Of a stretch of DNA of 64,000 nucleotides, positions 29,701 through 37,246 are shown one piece after another. The position numbers and the translations under genes are program-made. Numbering within the stretch: the stretch's first letter is position 1; each line of letters begins with the position of its first letter. This DNA comes from Trichomonas vaginalis G3 (Eukaryota; Parabasalia; Trichomonadida; Trichomonadidae): NCBI RefSeq assembly GCF_026262505.1, contig NC_067206.1, positions 24,195,896 to 24,259,895 on the forward strand. The letters are read 5' to 3'. The notes beneath the pieces are model-generated. The model saw only the letters and a program-made list of their open reading frames with translations, ran no database searches and was not told the origin of the DNA.

Positions 29701-29819
29701 TCTGCGGATCTGCAGGAAACCATACTCACACAGTAGCTGGAATCACAGATGCAACAGGAAAAGGTCAAGACTTCTTACCACCATTTATGACTGTATTCGC
29801 TTGGTTCAGAGCTGCTTAA
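26715..29819 (+). CDS. fibre protein with phage tail-collar-like tip
   Basis: 1034 residues, intact. The N-terminal 100 residues have no recognised domain. The shaft has several KADK-x-YV segments typical of phage trimeric fibres (near residues 473, 645, 752 and 780). The C-terminal 150 residues look like a phage tail-collar/short-tail-fibre domain: MMYPIGSIFTSMSSTSPQTL near 886, GGVWQPI, GGSKTIRVENLPPHSHR, GEHSHS, GNHTHTV, and LPPFMTVFAWFRA at the very end. Paired HxH motifs in these tips bind metal and stabilise the trimer. The likely role is a vertex fibre that binds the host cell. It lies head to head with the penton candidate. Phage-to-Maverick transfer or convergence are both possible. 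Confidence 0.75.
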   Translation: MSVVPYAYECYKSSVLQYKEYTLRITDNALVIHKEGADEDITIGPGILPIEQPDGTIVETDLNQYLQALQNRVTKVENNYLDAPFFTTDRDYMFSCMASNGLQETREVNINEALETIIYHVKRLLSIDHGVHFDPRSTLFNIPMIENSQLTFKEDTLYNALNAAFAYILGHEQVQNSGIAIYLDKVMLKKPLTFTEDGPKATGIVGDGTLLTKEYLASHVGEFFSTNDSISTTPEVILLKKPITFDVKGKTKATGIAGDGVLLTKEYLKKNINDFVEIVKDKESGLKFNPLSFIFAIANAGATAASWISLQSQINALWAFVESQEGIDTVLDTLGNLGPNHKGGFVDGIKNLVEKTKTSFQKITHIERFRNEGYMELESFDVTGPLEPIPMPRDANDEEEKDPGPKTIISTLSTLYPDFVTLVKVANTSRKNNNINMSGTDDLTDYLYLILAELAKKVEENKNNGGRTALKIADKADKSYVDEEIRKVASKEYTLSQSVILKTIKGPEKDMYPGDGTTVKVNERVSFPSGIDTKEVYINGENINTTLFPLKNNEFTEPLTVKSIRSREDKPVIINKIGADNDQPVQIKKIRADDIILNYTLGSSAPQEDPSTSVKDTLNSLDSKCTNIEGHARNFEVYELPAMLDKKADKNHVHYISSDEQIITDYHGYLTQGEKVNTKNVNERRYKFIRAKGYDIHCTVQYDTGIAPQSFGYNAEIYASYFFVNGVLVEPRFRLRVKAKITVEDAIKSKADKDELDATNKVLKSHKHNISDINSLQTSLDNKADKTYVNEQISKISNASVNNGIPESITVSFGNNDMGKVAIFINYNIGPSEKGPSYYTLSHGKSIELVFHKKDGTNLTIHPGDTFEFYLNDVTTVDYTYRPSNMFDMMYPIGSIFTSMSSTSPQTLYGGVWQPIVDQFLYCSNSSMDFGGSKTIRVENLPPHSHRFSATTSTNGEHSHSMTKRGYTNLAAGSDRQGMNRYDITDDPRDVSTGIFCGSAGNHTHTVAGITDATGKGQDFLPPFMTVFAWFRAA

Positions 29820-29989
29820 CTCAAGATCACGATCACAAACTGTTTCTCAGTATGAATGAGTAGCTCTATTTTTACATCATTACTGAAGTATTTCTTTTCT
29901 TCATCAATGACAGAAAGAATGTTTTCATCATCTTTTAAAGATCTTACCAAAGTTAGATCTTCATCAGAAAATCTCAAAGAAAGACTCAT
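29816..29989 (-). CDS. 57-aa small protein
   Basis: ATG 29989 to stop 29816, overlapping the fibre stop by four bases: MSLSLRFSDEDLTLVRSLKD then an acidic/hydrophobic tail ending FVIVILS. The leader TATATTTTTATTAGTGCATA before the ATG fits the shared start motif. Unknown function. Confidence 0.5.
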   Translation of the reverse strand: MSLSLRFSDEDLTLVRSLKDDENILSVIDEEKKYFSNDVKIELLIHTEKQFVIVILS

Positions 29990-30053
29990 TTATGCACTAA
30001 TAAAAATATAGCTAATTATTTTTTTATCTGAACTTTTTATCGGGTATATAAAG

Positions 30054-30497
30054 ATGTCTGAACATCATATAAAGTTCTTTAAGATCCAACAGTTTGTAGA
30101 TGAAGTGAAGAAGCAAAATAAAACAGCAAAGAGACTACTTATATGCTTACCACAAACATTATGTCAAGGAAAGTATGGTTATAGTGCAAGTCCGATCATG
30201 ATCTTTGTCGATAAGCAGAAATACACAAATGAAGGTTTAGCTAATTTACTCAAGTTTGAAAAGATAGCTATAAACATTCCTGACCATTTCTCAGCGAGAA
30301 TAAACCTTGACAAGACTAAAAGTTATTGTTTATATGTAGATCTCACGAAATCAACAAAGAGTAAAGACAAAGAATATAACCCAGTTGAACTTAAGACAAT
30401 GGGTAAGAACTTACTCAAAGCTGCTATCAAACCTGTCGAAGAGATCGACATTGAGGATGAAGCAGAAGAAATAGATGTAGATCCTGAAGTGTTATAA
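30054..30497 (+). CDS. hypothetical 147-aa protein
   Basis: N-terminal MSEHHIKFFKIQQFVDEVKK, central RLLICLPQTLCQGKYGYSAS and MIFVDKQKYTNEG strands, and an acidic tail EEIDIEDEAEEIDVD. Mixed alpha/beta, no signal or membrane segment, not recognised. The leader CTTTTTATCGGGTATATAAA is nearly the same as that of the gene at 25809. Confidence 0.6.
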   Translation: MSEHHIKFFKIQQFVDEVKKQNKTAKRLLICLPQTLCQGKYGYSASPIMIFVDKQKYTNEGLANLLKFEKIAINIPDHFSARINLDKTKSYCLYVDLTKSTKSKDKEYNPVELKTMGKNLLKAAIKPVEEIDIEDEAEEIDVDPEVL

Positions 30498-30502
30498 ACG
30501 AT

Positions 30503-30810
30503 AAAGTTTATTTTTGGAGGAAGATGGTGTCAGACCATTTGATCTGGCATGCTTGTTCTAGGTAATTGCAGAAACCTGGAAAGATTGTTATTGGTCTGAG
30601 TTTCATACCTGGTCTCTCATCTCTCCATTGAAGCAAGTAAATTTACATGAAGAGTTCGTCTGGATTCTCAGGCTTTGGTACACACTGATCGAAGATCTGT
30701 ATGACCTCTTCATGACCGTACTCCCTCTGGTCAGACATGAGTGTTCTGAAGAACTTTTGCATCTTCGGACCAGGTTTAGCATCTATGCAACGAGTGGGTC
30801 TCATTGACAT
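30503..30810 (-). CDS. hypothetical small protein
   Basis: Starts MSMRPTRCIDAKPGPKMQKF and runs about 95 residues of coding-like sequence with about one break; the later part is rich in Trp, Cys and Pro. Divergent from the gene at 30834 with 23 bp between starts. Not recognised. Confidence 0.4.
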
Positions 30811-30833
30811 TTTTGTCACTTTTATTTGGTCGA

Positions 30834-31040
30834 ATGGAAGGATTCGAGTTCATGCCACTTGACAGCAAAGAAGGTGCAGAAGAGGTTGTTGTTGCTGCAT
30901 TCTATGCGAGCTCACACGTTGACGCATTCCGAACTTACCAGGATGACCTCGAAAAAGAAGGTCGAAAGCTTGGAAAGATCCAAATGTTGCTTGAGTTCTT
31001 CCGTGGAAACCTTGCACAGAAGTATGAGAAGAAAGAATAA
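30834..31040 (+). CDS. hypothetical 68-aa protein
   Basis: Start at ATG 30834 (MEGFEFMPLDSKEGAEEVVV), preferred over an upstream ATG because that would overlap the divergent neighbour's start. Helical, ending in charged LAQKYEKKE. Unknown. Confidence 0.45.
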   Translation: MEGFEFMPLDSKEGAEEVVVAAFYASSHVDAFRTYQDDLEKEGRKLGKIQMLLEFFRGNLAQKYEKKE

Positions 31041-31097
31041 ACAACTAATTATTACTGAGCTTAGCTCATAAATGTAAGTTTTTACTCTGATCAGATC

Positions 31098-31604
31098 TTA
31101 GATCTCGTCGGGACAAGCGGAAAGGATAAAGTCCATGAGCTGGACTTTTGTCTTAGTGAGCGGTACTGCGGTCATGAGTAGTTCGCGCTTGTTTGAGCCA
31201 CTTGGAACGCGACCCTTCCAATTCCTCATAGATCTCAAGGCAGAGATCGTGAAGAACTCAAGGACAAAGAGTCTTTGAGACTTGGTAAGGAATCCCTCAT
31301 CATCTCTTTCATCCTGGAGGGTCTTTGTGGATGCAGTGGACTTGATCTCGTCTTCCTCGATCGGATCATTCTCATAATCTTCATCACCCTTCTTCCTAAA
31401 CGTCATCTGCTCTCTCTTGTAGTCGTTCCTGAGAGCATTGAGTCCAGCTTCAAGATCTTGTGAGTTCTTTGCAGGTTTATTGAAAGTTTTCTTTTCCTGC
31501 ATTTGCTGTATAAGCTGGGTTTGCTGTTGCATCATCTGCATCATCATTGCCATCATATCTAGTGTTGGTGATGCTGGAGCTGGTGTTGTACCATCTTGGG
31601 ACAT
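31098..31604 (-). CDS. Met/Gln-rich hypothetical protein
   Basis: 168 residues: a Pro/Ala start, a striking Met/Gln tract (MMAMMMQMMQQQTQLIQQMQ) that should be a hydrophobic coiled coil, a charged middle, then LFVLEFFTISALRSMRNWKG and an ordered C-terminus. It faces the gene at 31982 across the 15-bp minisatellite. Not recognised; an assembly or scaffold role could be imagined. Confidence 0.55.
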   Translation of the reverse strand: MSQDGTTPAPASPTLDMMAMMMQMMQQQTQLIQQMQEKKTFNKPAKNSQDLEAGLNALRNDYKREQMTFRKKGDEDYENDPIEEDEIKSTASTKTLQDERDDEGFLTKSQRLFVLEFFTISALRSMRNWKGRVPSGSNKRELLMTAVPLTKTKVQLMDFILSACPDEI

Positions 31605-31620
31605 TCGGTCGTCGGTTATG

Positions 31621-31979
31621 TCTTTACAAAAGACTGCTTTACAAAAGACAGCTTTACAAAAGACAGCTTTACAAAAGACAGCTTTACAAAAGACAGCTTT
31701 ACAAAAGACGCTTTACAAAAGACTCTTACAAAAGACAGCTTTACAAAAGACTGCTTTACAAAAGCATTTTCTCACAAAAAATATTGAATGAACTTTTGCT
31801 TTACTCAAAAGTCTGCCTTTACAAAAAGACGTGCTTTACAAAAGTCTGCTTTACAAAAGACGTCTTGACAAAAGATTGCTTTACAAAAGTCTGCTTTACA
31901 AAAGATTGCTTTACAAAAGATTGCTTTACAAAAGTCTGCTTTACAAAAGACAGCTTTACAAAAGATTGCTTTACAAAAG
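31621..31979. repeat. 15-bp minisatellite between divergent genes
   Basis: Roughly 22 copies of GCTTTACAAAAGACW, with slight length changes and one interruption near 31766-31800. All three plus frames are open across it, giving meaningless LQKTA, LYKRQ and FTKDS repeats. It fills the entire promoter region of two divergent Maverick genes, so it may act as a spacer or regulatory repeat. Confidence 0.9.
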
Positions 31980-31981
31980 CC

Positions 31982-32380
31982 ATGACTGATCTTCATCCAA
32001 TTTGTTTAATCGAACTTAATGAAGTAATTTCTGCATATCTCCTGCATGTATTTGGAAACGAGAGGATAAGACAACTCACCAAGGTTTCCAGACGCCAGAT
32101 CCAAAGACTTGAATCAACTGCAGGAGTAATCCTAAGCTTTGAAGAAGGATTAACCAATAAGAAAGATGTCATTGACTCCAAGCGTGAAAGCCTTGCTGCT
32201 TTCTTACGCAAACACCCATGGGTCGATGTTGATCTCCAAACTCCTTACCAAGGACTCGTTGAAACCTTCACGACCTACAGACAGCTCCTTGACAGACCTG
32301 AGCAGAACCTTCTGGTCGAACGTGATGGCACATTAAGCCCTACAGACGAGTCAATCCAGAGAGAAGAAGCTCAAGAGTAA
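31982..32380 (+). CDS. hypothetical helical protein
   Basis: Start at ATG 31982, directly after the minisatellite, giving 132 residues: MTDLHPICLIELNEVISAYL, VSRRQIQRLEST, LRKHPWVDVDLQTPYQGLVE and a polar tail. Upstream in-frame codons are only repeat sequence and are not counted. Unknown function. Confidence 0.5.
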   Translation: MTDLHPICLIELNEVISAYLLHVFGNERIRQLTKVSRRQIQRLESTAGVILSFEEGLTNKKDVIDSKRESLAAFLRKHPWVDVDLQTPYQGLVETFTTYRQLLDRPEQNLLVERDGTLSPTDESIQREEAQE

Positions 32381-32416
32381 AAATCTGACATTTATACTTT
32401 ACATGACATTTTTTTC

Positions 32417-32959
32417 ATGAGTGTTCACGTTAAGATCAATGATGAAAACATGACTTCATGGGAAGATATCATTGATGACATAGAGAATGACCTTGATGAA
32501 AACATGATGGGAGCTCAAACGTCAGTTAAGGTCAAACTTGGTGAAGTTCAAGAAAAGATCTCCGAGATCAATGCAAAAATATCTGCTCTTACAGAGGTTG
32601 ACGTTTATTACAGAAGCTTGGAGAGAACTTTAAGCAAACTTGAACGTCAGAACCAAAGTCTCATAGTTGTGCTCCAGAAACTCAGTCTCATGCGTAAAGC
32701 ATATAATGACTACCTACATGTAAGAGACTTACCTTCTTATTCTACTCCAGATCTCGACTTTTCCGATATAAGTCCAATCCTTATTGATACAACACTTACG
32801 ATAGCAGGGATGCTTCCTACATATCCAGAATATGATAACTTACCTCAGCTCTTCGAGTATCTCAAGAAAAAGTTCATGATCTTATTATGCGAGACCATGA
32901 AAAGACGTCAAAATACCAGAACAGAACGAGAAGAGCTTACTAATAGACTTATTATATAA
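32417..32959 (+). CDS. coiled-coil protein
   Basis: 180 residues: an acidic start, a long coiled coil (KLGEVQEKISEINAKISALT and LERTLSKLERQNQSLIVVLQ near residues 40-95), a Pro/Asp linker and a basic helical tail. Not recognised. Adjacent plus-strand gene 31982-32380 ends 36 bp upstream. Confidence 0.55.
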   Translation: MSVHVKINDENMTSWEDIIDDIENDLDENMMGAQTSVKVKLGEVQEKISEINAKISALTEVDVYYRSLERTLSKLERQNQSLIVVLQKLSLMRKAYNDYLHVRDLPSYSTPDLDFSDISPILIDTTLTIAGMLPTYPEYDNLPQLFEYLKKKFMILLCETMKRRQNTRTEREELTNRLII

Positions 32960-32981
32960 TACTAAAGAAATAAAGGAGTTT

Positions 32982-33269
32982 TTATTCTAACTTTGGTATT
33001 TTTGGGAAGAACTGATCTGGATCATATTTGTCAACCACAGGTTTTGGTATCAAAAGTCTCTCTGGTTCTTGGACGGCTGGTACTGGAAATGGTTCCTTTG
33101 GTTTCCTAGCTTTTGGGAGATCTAAAAATTTTCTTGGTCTCTTTCTTTTGTGTAAGTGTTGTCCATTTTTATCGACAACGAATGTGAGCTTTCCGTCGTC
33201 AAAGATGAATGTCGTCGCTTCTTCAGTTCCCTCATCAACTATTATCTTCTTGATCTTTCTCTTCTCCAT
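32982..33269 (-). CDS. small basic Pro-rich protein
   Basis: Start at ATG 33269 (MEKRKIKKIIVDEGTEEATT) overlaps the end of the methyltransferase gene by 35 bp on the same strand in another frame. A beta-hairpin-like middle (FIFDDGKLTFVVDKNG) is followed by a Lys/Pro-rich tail (KRKRPRKFLDLPKARKPKEP). Possibly nucleic-acid binding; close overlap suggests co-transcription with the methyltransferase. Confidence 0.55.
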   Translation of the reverse strand: MEKRKIKKIIVDEGTEEATTFIFDDGKLTFVVDKNGQHLHKRKRPRKFLDLPKARKPKEPFPVPAVQEPERLLIPKPVVDKYDPDQFFPKIPKLE

Positions 33270-34077
33270 TAACAGAAAAAGTGACATATATTACTTCATT
33301 ATTTTTCTGAGTGTTAGGATTAATTAAACCTCTATCTATAACATGCTTTCTCATAGGAAATTTCTCTCCATATCTTTTTGTCAATATCTCTATAAGTTCT
33401 TCTGTATAAGATTTATCACTACTGAAGTAAATAGATGGATAATTAAGGACATCAAAGGTTTCTACAGTATCTTTAAGAGTCCATTCATCTCCATACTGTA
33501 TAGAATAAGTATGGAAGTATGGAGGATCACATATAAAGAAAACATTGGGAAGATCTTTATACTCATTGAAGAGTATTCTCCAATCTTTATGAACAATAGT
33601 TAAACCTTCAAGATAGTCATCTATGTTTTCACCAAATAAGTTAGTATATCTGAGGTATAACACTTTCTTCATTAATGTGTCAAGATCATAGTATTTGTAT
33701 GCTCCAGAATAGAGAAGACGTGAACATAATGTATCCCAGTCTATGTATGGAGCTTTACTTATAACTTCTCTGACGATCTCTTTCTGATCAGTAGGAATTT
33801 TCTCATCTGGCTTAACATTTATTCTCTCCTTAAGTTCCTTAAGTATTTCATTCGTGTCATGAATGTGTTTCAGTCTATCAACGTAGTTATCATAGTCGTT
33901 AGCTATGATCGTTGCTTTTGGGAACATAATATGCAACAGATGAGAGATATAGAGAGAACCACCAAATAGGTCAACGAAGACATAATCCCCTTTGATGTCT
34001 TTGAGTATGTCGATAAGATCTTTCCTGATCTTCGACTTATTACCTATGAAAGGTAAAGGAGGTTTGGTAAAAATCAT
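33235..34077 (-). CDS. Dam-type DNA adenine-N6 methyltransferase
   Basis: 280 residues, the length of Dam/D12-class enzymes. N-terminal PPLPFIGNKSKI matches the PF(x)GxK motif, FVDLFGGS (residues 34-41) is the SAM-binding loop, ANDYDNYV carries the following acidic residue, and CDPPYF near 183 is the catalytic DPPY. It would methylate adenine in DNA. N6-methyladenine is the main DNA mark reported in T. vaginalis, with methyltransferases linked to Maverick-type elements. It could protect or mark the element's own DNA. Leader CTTATTTTTATTACCATATA fits the shared motif. Intact in this copy. Confidence 0.9.
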   Translation of the reverse strand: MIFTKPPLPFIGNKSKIRKDLIDILKDIKGDYVFVDLFGGSLYISHLLHIMFPKATIIANDYDNYVDRLKHIHDTNEILKELKERINVKPDEKIPTDQKEIVREVISKAPYIDWDTLCSRLLYSGAYKYYDLDTLMKKVLYLRYTNLFGENIDDYLEGLTIVHKDWRILFNEYKDLPNVFFICDPPYFHTYSIQYGDEWTLKDTVETFDVLNYPSIYFSSDKSYTEELIEILTKRYGEKFPMRKHVIDRGLINPNTQKNNEVIYVTFSVNGEEKDQEDNS

Positions 34078-34101
34078 TTATATGGTAATAAAAATAAGTG
34101 T

Positions 34102-34272
34102 TTACTTGAGACAATAACCTCTGTTGAGTTTGTAGAACAAGATCAGAAGTACGATCAAGTTCAAAACAACACAAATGGCTAGGATTGCGTTACCAACAAT
34201 CTTTGTCTTTTCCCAGCAAGACTTCTTCTTTGGTTCATGTGCTGCTTCGACATCACTGTATGGCTCGGACAT
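34102..34272 (-). CDS. small single-pass membrane protein
   Basis: Start at ATG 34272 (MSEPYSDVEAAHEPKKKSCW) gives 56 residues: a short polar/basic N-terminus and one hydrophobic span (ILAICVVLNLIVLLILF), then KLNRGYCLK. A tail-anchored or type II topology is likely. Such proteins are common in viruses with an internal membrane or for release; unproven here. Confidence 0.6.
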   Translation of the reverse strand: MSEPYSDVEAAHEPKKKSCWEKTKIVGNAILAICVVLNLIVLLILFYKLNRGYCLK

Positions 34273-34288
34273 TAACTTAAAAAGTGTC

Positions 34289-34681
34289 ATGACCACTTCA
34301 TTTTTGATGAAGTCAACAGCTTATGTCCACTTCCTCCCACAAGCACTTGAGGGACAAGAGAAGGTCATCATTGACTACCTTCAAGCCACTGAGAAGCTCC
34401 AAAAGCTTCAAGATCTCCGCGAAGAGTTCAAGTCCCGCTTGAAACAGGAGAACTTACTGCAGGAGTACATGCTCATCCTTTATACACTCATTGATGGCTC
34501 CCATTTACCATCAGAGTACACTGCAGTTCTTGATGCACTCAAAGATCTTCGCGAACACCAGCCGATCGGTAAAGAAGCCTTCGAGCTCACCATTGAGCAA
34601 GCCATCTTCGCCAAGCACAATGCAAAGAAGCAGATGCTCGAAGCTCTTGACAAGATCAAAAAGTACGTCGAAAAGTACTAA
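34289..34681 (+). CDS. hypothetical helical protein
   Basis: Start at ATG 34289 or the in-frame ATG 34307. About 130 residues, helical: VIIDYLQATEKLQKLQDLRE, LLQEYMLILYTLIDGSHLPS, and a basic end LDKIKKYVEKY. Codons are GC-richer than neighbours. Similar in layout to the protein at 31982-32380. Unknown. Confidence 0.5.
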   Translation: MTTSFLMKSTAYVHFLPQALEGQEKVIIDYLQATEKLQKLQDLREEFKSRLKQENLLQEYMLILYTLIDGSHLPSEYTAVLDALKDLREHQPIGKEAFELTIEQAIFAKHNAKKQMLEALDKIKKYVEKY

Positions 34682-34709
34682 AAATAATTACTTGAGTAAA
34701 CGATAAGTT

Positions 34710-34976
34710 TTATTCATTGTTTCTCTTTTCAAGATATTCTTTCATCTTGACGTTATATTTTCCTAACTCATACAAGAACGTGTAGTATGAAACTTCAACC
34801 TCACGATGCTTTTCATACCATTTCATTATGAACATGGTAAGAATTGCTTCTTCGGGATTTGAGAAGGGATCTTCTTCACCAAATACGTTGTGATGAACTC
34901 TCATTGCTTTACCTACAGATATTGGTTCATCTTCCTCAGCAATTAGGTCAAAGAACCTTTGTAGTCTTTGGCTCAT
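34710..34976 (-). CDS. hypothetical 88-aa helical protein
   Basis: Start at ATG 34976 (MSQRLQRFFDLIAEEDEPIS). Helical with aromatic residues, MKWYEKHREVEVSYYTFLYE, and a charged C-terminus. Convergent with 34289-34681, 28 bp between stops. Unknown. Confidence 0.5.
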   Translation of the reverse strand: MSQRLQRFFDLIAEEDEPISVGKAMRVHHNVFGEEDPFSNPEEAILTMFIMKWYEKHREVEVSYYTFLYELGKYNVKMKEYLEKRNNE

Positions 34977-34995
34977 TGGAAATGTCACTTTTCGG

Positions 34996-35577
34996 TTAAA
35001 CGATCACATACTTAAGACATAAATTATACCTACTTATTAACTCAGTATATTGTGCATTATATGCATACTTAAACTCTTGAGCAATATTGTTCTCATCAAT
35101 GATTCTGATCTGAGCTATTTTTGAGAAAGGTGGTGGAATACCACAACATGTGATGTCTGGGTCCAGTAGGTCTATTTCACACTTGAACCCAGTCATTCTG
35201 TGAACAACTTCTTCCAAGTCTGGCTTAGGTAGTAAGATCTGATCTTTGCTCACTAAGTTAGAAAAGAGCTCTTTGTCTTGGTCTAGAAGTATCTTCTGGT
35301 ATATACTAAGTAAATACTCTTCTACACCAATCCTCGATGAAGTCTCCACAGATCTCGATGAGGTCAGGTTGGAAGTTAATGGACTTAAAGGAGGAGGATA
35401 CATTGGTGCTTCTGAGTTCGTAGTTGTTTCCTCTTTTTTTATCTCTGTTGGAGCATCACTTACTGTACCAGATGGATAGTTCTTTATCACAATGTTATTA
35501 GTTGTTCTTGAATCAACATTGCTTGTTGGTTCAATTGGAAGATTAGCTGCACCATAAAGAATTGACTTCGATCTCAT
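34996..35577 (-). CDS. conserved protein shared with the old cluster
   Basis: 193 residues: a Ser/Thr-rich disordered first half, MYPPPLSPLTSNL, an IYQKILLDQDKELFSNLV helix, then a conserved end containing DPDITCCGIPPPFSKIAQIR. This end matches 5581-6253 of the older cluster, making it one of few genes visibly conserved across both lineages. A structural role is likely; no enzyme motif seen. Leader CAATTTTTACTCATAACAA is shared with the gene at 21169. Confidence 0.55.
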   Translation of the reverse strand: MRSKSILYGAANLPIEPTSNVDSRTTNNIVIKNYPSGTVSDAPTEIKKEETTTNSEAPMYPPPLSPLTSNLTSSRSVETSSRIGVEEYLLSIYQKILLDQDKELFSNLVSKDQILLPKPDLEEVVHRMTGFKCEIDLLDPDITCCGIPPPFSKIAQIRIIDENNIAQEFKYAYNAQYTELISRYNLCLKYVIV

Positions 35578-35612
35578 TTGTTATGAGTAAAAATTGTTTT
35601 ATTCTCATATAA

Positions 35613-35966
35613 ATGACGAACATTAACCCAGAGAACAACACAGAATATACTGCAACAGGAGTTGTTTACAATGATCTAGATCAGATCGTCCAACTCAAAG
35701 CCCCAAGAGGAAGGAATTTAATAAGACAACCTCCACCAAAGATATATGTTGATGATGGTAGTAATGGGTTCAACTTAGTGTATCATTACTCATATCCTCA
35801 ATATGCAAAAATTGGGTCTACCCCAAACGTGACAAACCATTATATGAACCTTTATGATGAAGCAAGGTTTCATGCACCAACGAAGAAAGAACCTGATGCA
35901 TCAAGATTACATGAATTCGCAGACCATGATGGTTATAGCGATTACTCAATGCCTGTAAGACTTTAA
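35613..35966 (+). CDS. hypothetical protein upstream of integrase
   Basis: 117 residues, intact, polar and probably partly disordered: PENNTEYTATGVVYNDLDQI, QPPPKIYVDDGS, YHYSYPQYAKI, and an acidic/His end. It lies 13 bp before the integrase on the same strand and may be co-transcribed with it. Not recognised. Confidence 0.5.
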   Translation: MTNINPENNTEYTATGVVYNDLDQIVQLKAPRGRNLIRQPPPKIYVDDGSNGFNLVYHYSYPQYAKIGSTPNVTNHYMNLYDEARFHAPTKKEPDASRLHEFADHDGYSDYSMPVRL

Positions 35967-35979
35967 CGTTAATAAAAAA

Positions 35980-37047
35980 ATGACTGTTGGTAAACAAGAA
36001 AAAACTTTAATACAAGAGGATTTGATGCTACCAATATATTCAACTGATATGGGAGCTTATCAATTCGATACATTTGAGAATCCTGGTGGAACACCACCAT
36101 ATTTTCTTTTGTTCATCAATGTAAACAGTAGAAAAGGTTATGCGTTCCCAATGAGTGAAAAGAACTCAAACAATGTTCTAAGTGCAATGCAGAAGTTCAT
36201 TTCACAAGCTACAGGTGAAATGAAGCCTACAATACTTACTAGTGATGAAGACCCAGCTTATACGACACAAAATGTTCGAGATCTGTTGGTCAGTCATAAC
36301 ATTGAGCACATGACGACACAGAAATACAATCATAACATACTAGGTATTATTAATAGGTTCTGTAGAACTATTAGAACTATGTTACATATGAAGTTAAACC
36401 TCAAAGAAGGTGATAAAACACCACCTTTCACTGCAGATACAATGAGACAAATTATTAATGACTACAACACTGAATATCATTCAAGCACACAACAAAAGCC
36501 TGATGATTTCACAGAAAAGGATAATGAGGAATATATAAAGAAGCAAAGATTGAAAGAAGAGTATGTCAGAAAAAATAACCTTTATAACTTAAGACCTGGT
36601 CAAAAAGTTCAAGTCATAGTTGAACCAAGAACATGGGGTAAAGGTAACCAACAAAGAAGACATCTTGATCCTTCTTATTATACAGTTGATTCAGTTGATA
36701 CAAGTGCATACTTGTTAAGAGCAAAAGATGGAAGTGTTGCAAGATATCCACGTTATCAGATATGGACAAAAATAGAGCATGGATTAAAGCAAGGAGAAAC
36801 TTTAGATCAAGGAAGACACGGTGCTGTTAAAAGTATTGATGGTCATGAACTTGTCGGTAATGATGTAAAGTATGATGTTACGTTTGAGAACGAAAATACA
36901 GGAAAAGTGACAGGTAGAGGTATGCGTGAAGGTAATCCAAACAGGTTGTCACAAATGGAAGTACAGTATTGGAGGAAAAATATTAATGAAGGTCATGTTA
37001 AAGATATGCCTAGTTTTCTTGAGAAGTATCGTGGGTTTCGAGTTTAG
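35980..37047 (+). CDS. Maverick rve-type integrase
   Basis: 355 residues. Residues about 1-180 form the retroviral-type catalytic core, with the strand PYFLLFINVNSRKGYAFPMS, then ILTSDEDPAY and IEHMTTQKYNHNILGIINRF, and MRQIINDYNTEYHSSTQQKP after it. The C-terminal 150 residues hold a basic SH3/chromo-like region (LRPGQKVQVIV, DPSYYTVDSVDTSAYLLRAK, ARYPRYQIW). It inserts the element and creates the 6-bp target duplication. The frame appears whole. It overlaps the convergent gene 37010-37246 by 38 bp. Confidence 0.85.
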   Translation: MTVGKQEKTLIQEDLMLPIYSTDMGAYQFDTFENPGGTPPYFLLFINVNSRKGYAFPMSEKNSNNVLSAMQKFISQATGEMKPTILTSDEDPAYTTQNVRDLLVSHNIEHMTTQKYNHNILGIINRFCRTIRTMLHMKLNLKEGDKTPPFTADTMRQIINDYNTEYHSSTQQKPDDFTEKDNEEYIKKQRLKEEYVRKNNLYNLRPGQKVQVIVEPRTWGKGNQQRRHLDPSYYTVDSVDTSAYLLRAKDGSVARYPRYQIWTKIEHGLKQGETLDQGRHGAVKSIDGHELVGNDVKYDVTFENENTGKVTGRGMREGNPNRLSQMEVQYWRKNINEGHVKDMPSFLEKYRGFRV

Positions 37048-37246
37048 CTTGTAAGTCCTTTATTTTTGTTTCATACAATGAGATCTTCCTTCTGATCTGT
37101 TCATCATTGAGAGGTTGCTTGACTTTACGGAACTGTACACGTCCGTCTTTCATTGTATGTACATAATATCCATCAGGAACCTTACCATCTTTTATATATT
37201 CAGTTAACCACTTTTGTTTAGTTGATGCTTTAATGACTTGACTCAT
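37010..37246 (-). CDS. small protein with YYV-MK-G-VQ-RK domain
   Basis: 78 residues: [20 protein letters not shown] and KVKQPL, then a coiled coil [20 protein letters not shown]. The motif repeats that of the protein at 20718-21134. Its start is 3 bp from the end of the large repeat-rich protein at 37243, with overlap. Confidence 0.6.
   Translation of the reverse strand: MSQVIKASTKQKWLTEYIKDGKVPDGYYVHTMKDGRVQFRKVKQPLNDEQIRRKISLYETKIKDLQAKLETHDTSQEN

Noticed and set aside
31438-31981. Long open frames across the 15-bp minisatellite (LQKTA, LYKRQ, FTKDS repeats)
   Set aside because: All three frames are open only because the repeat lacks stop codons in them; no start context or conserved domain.
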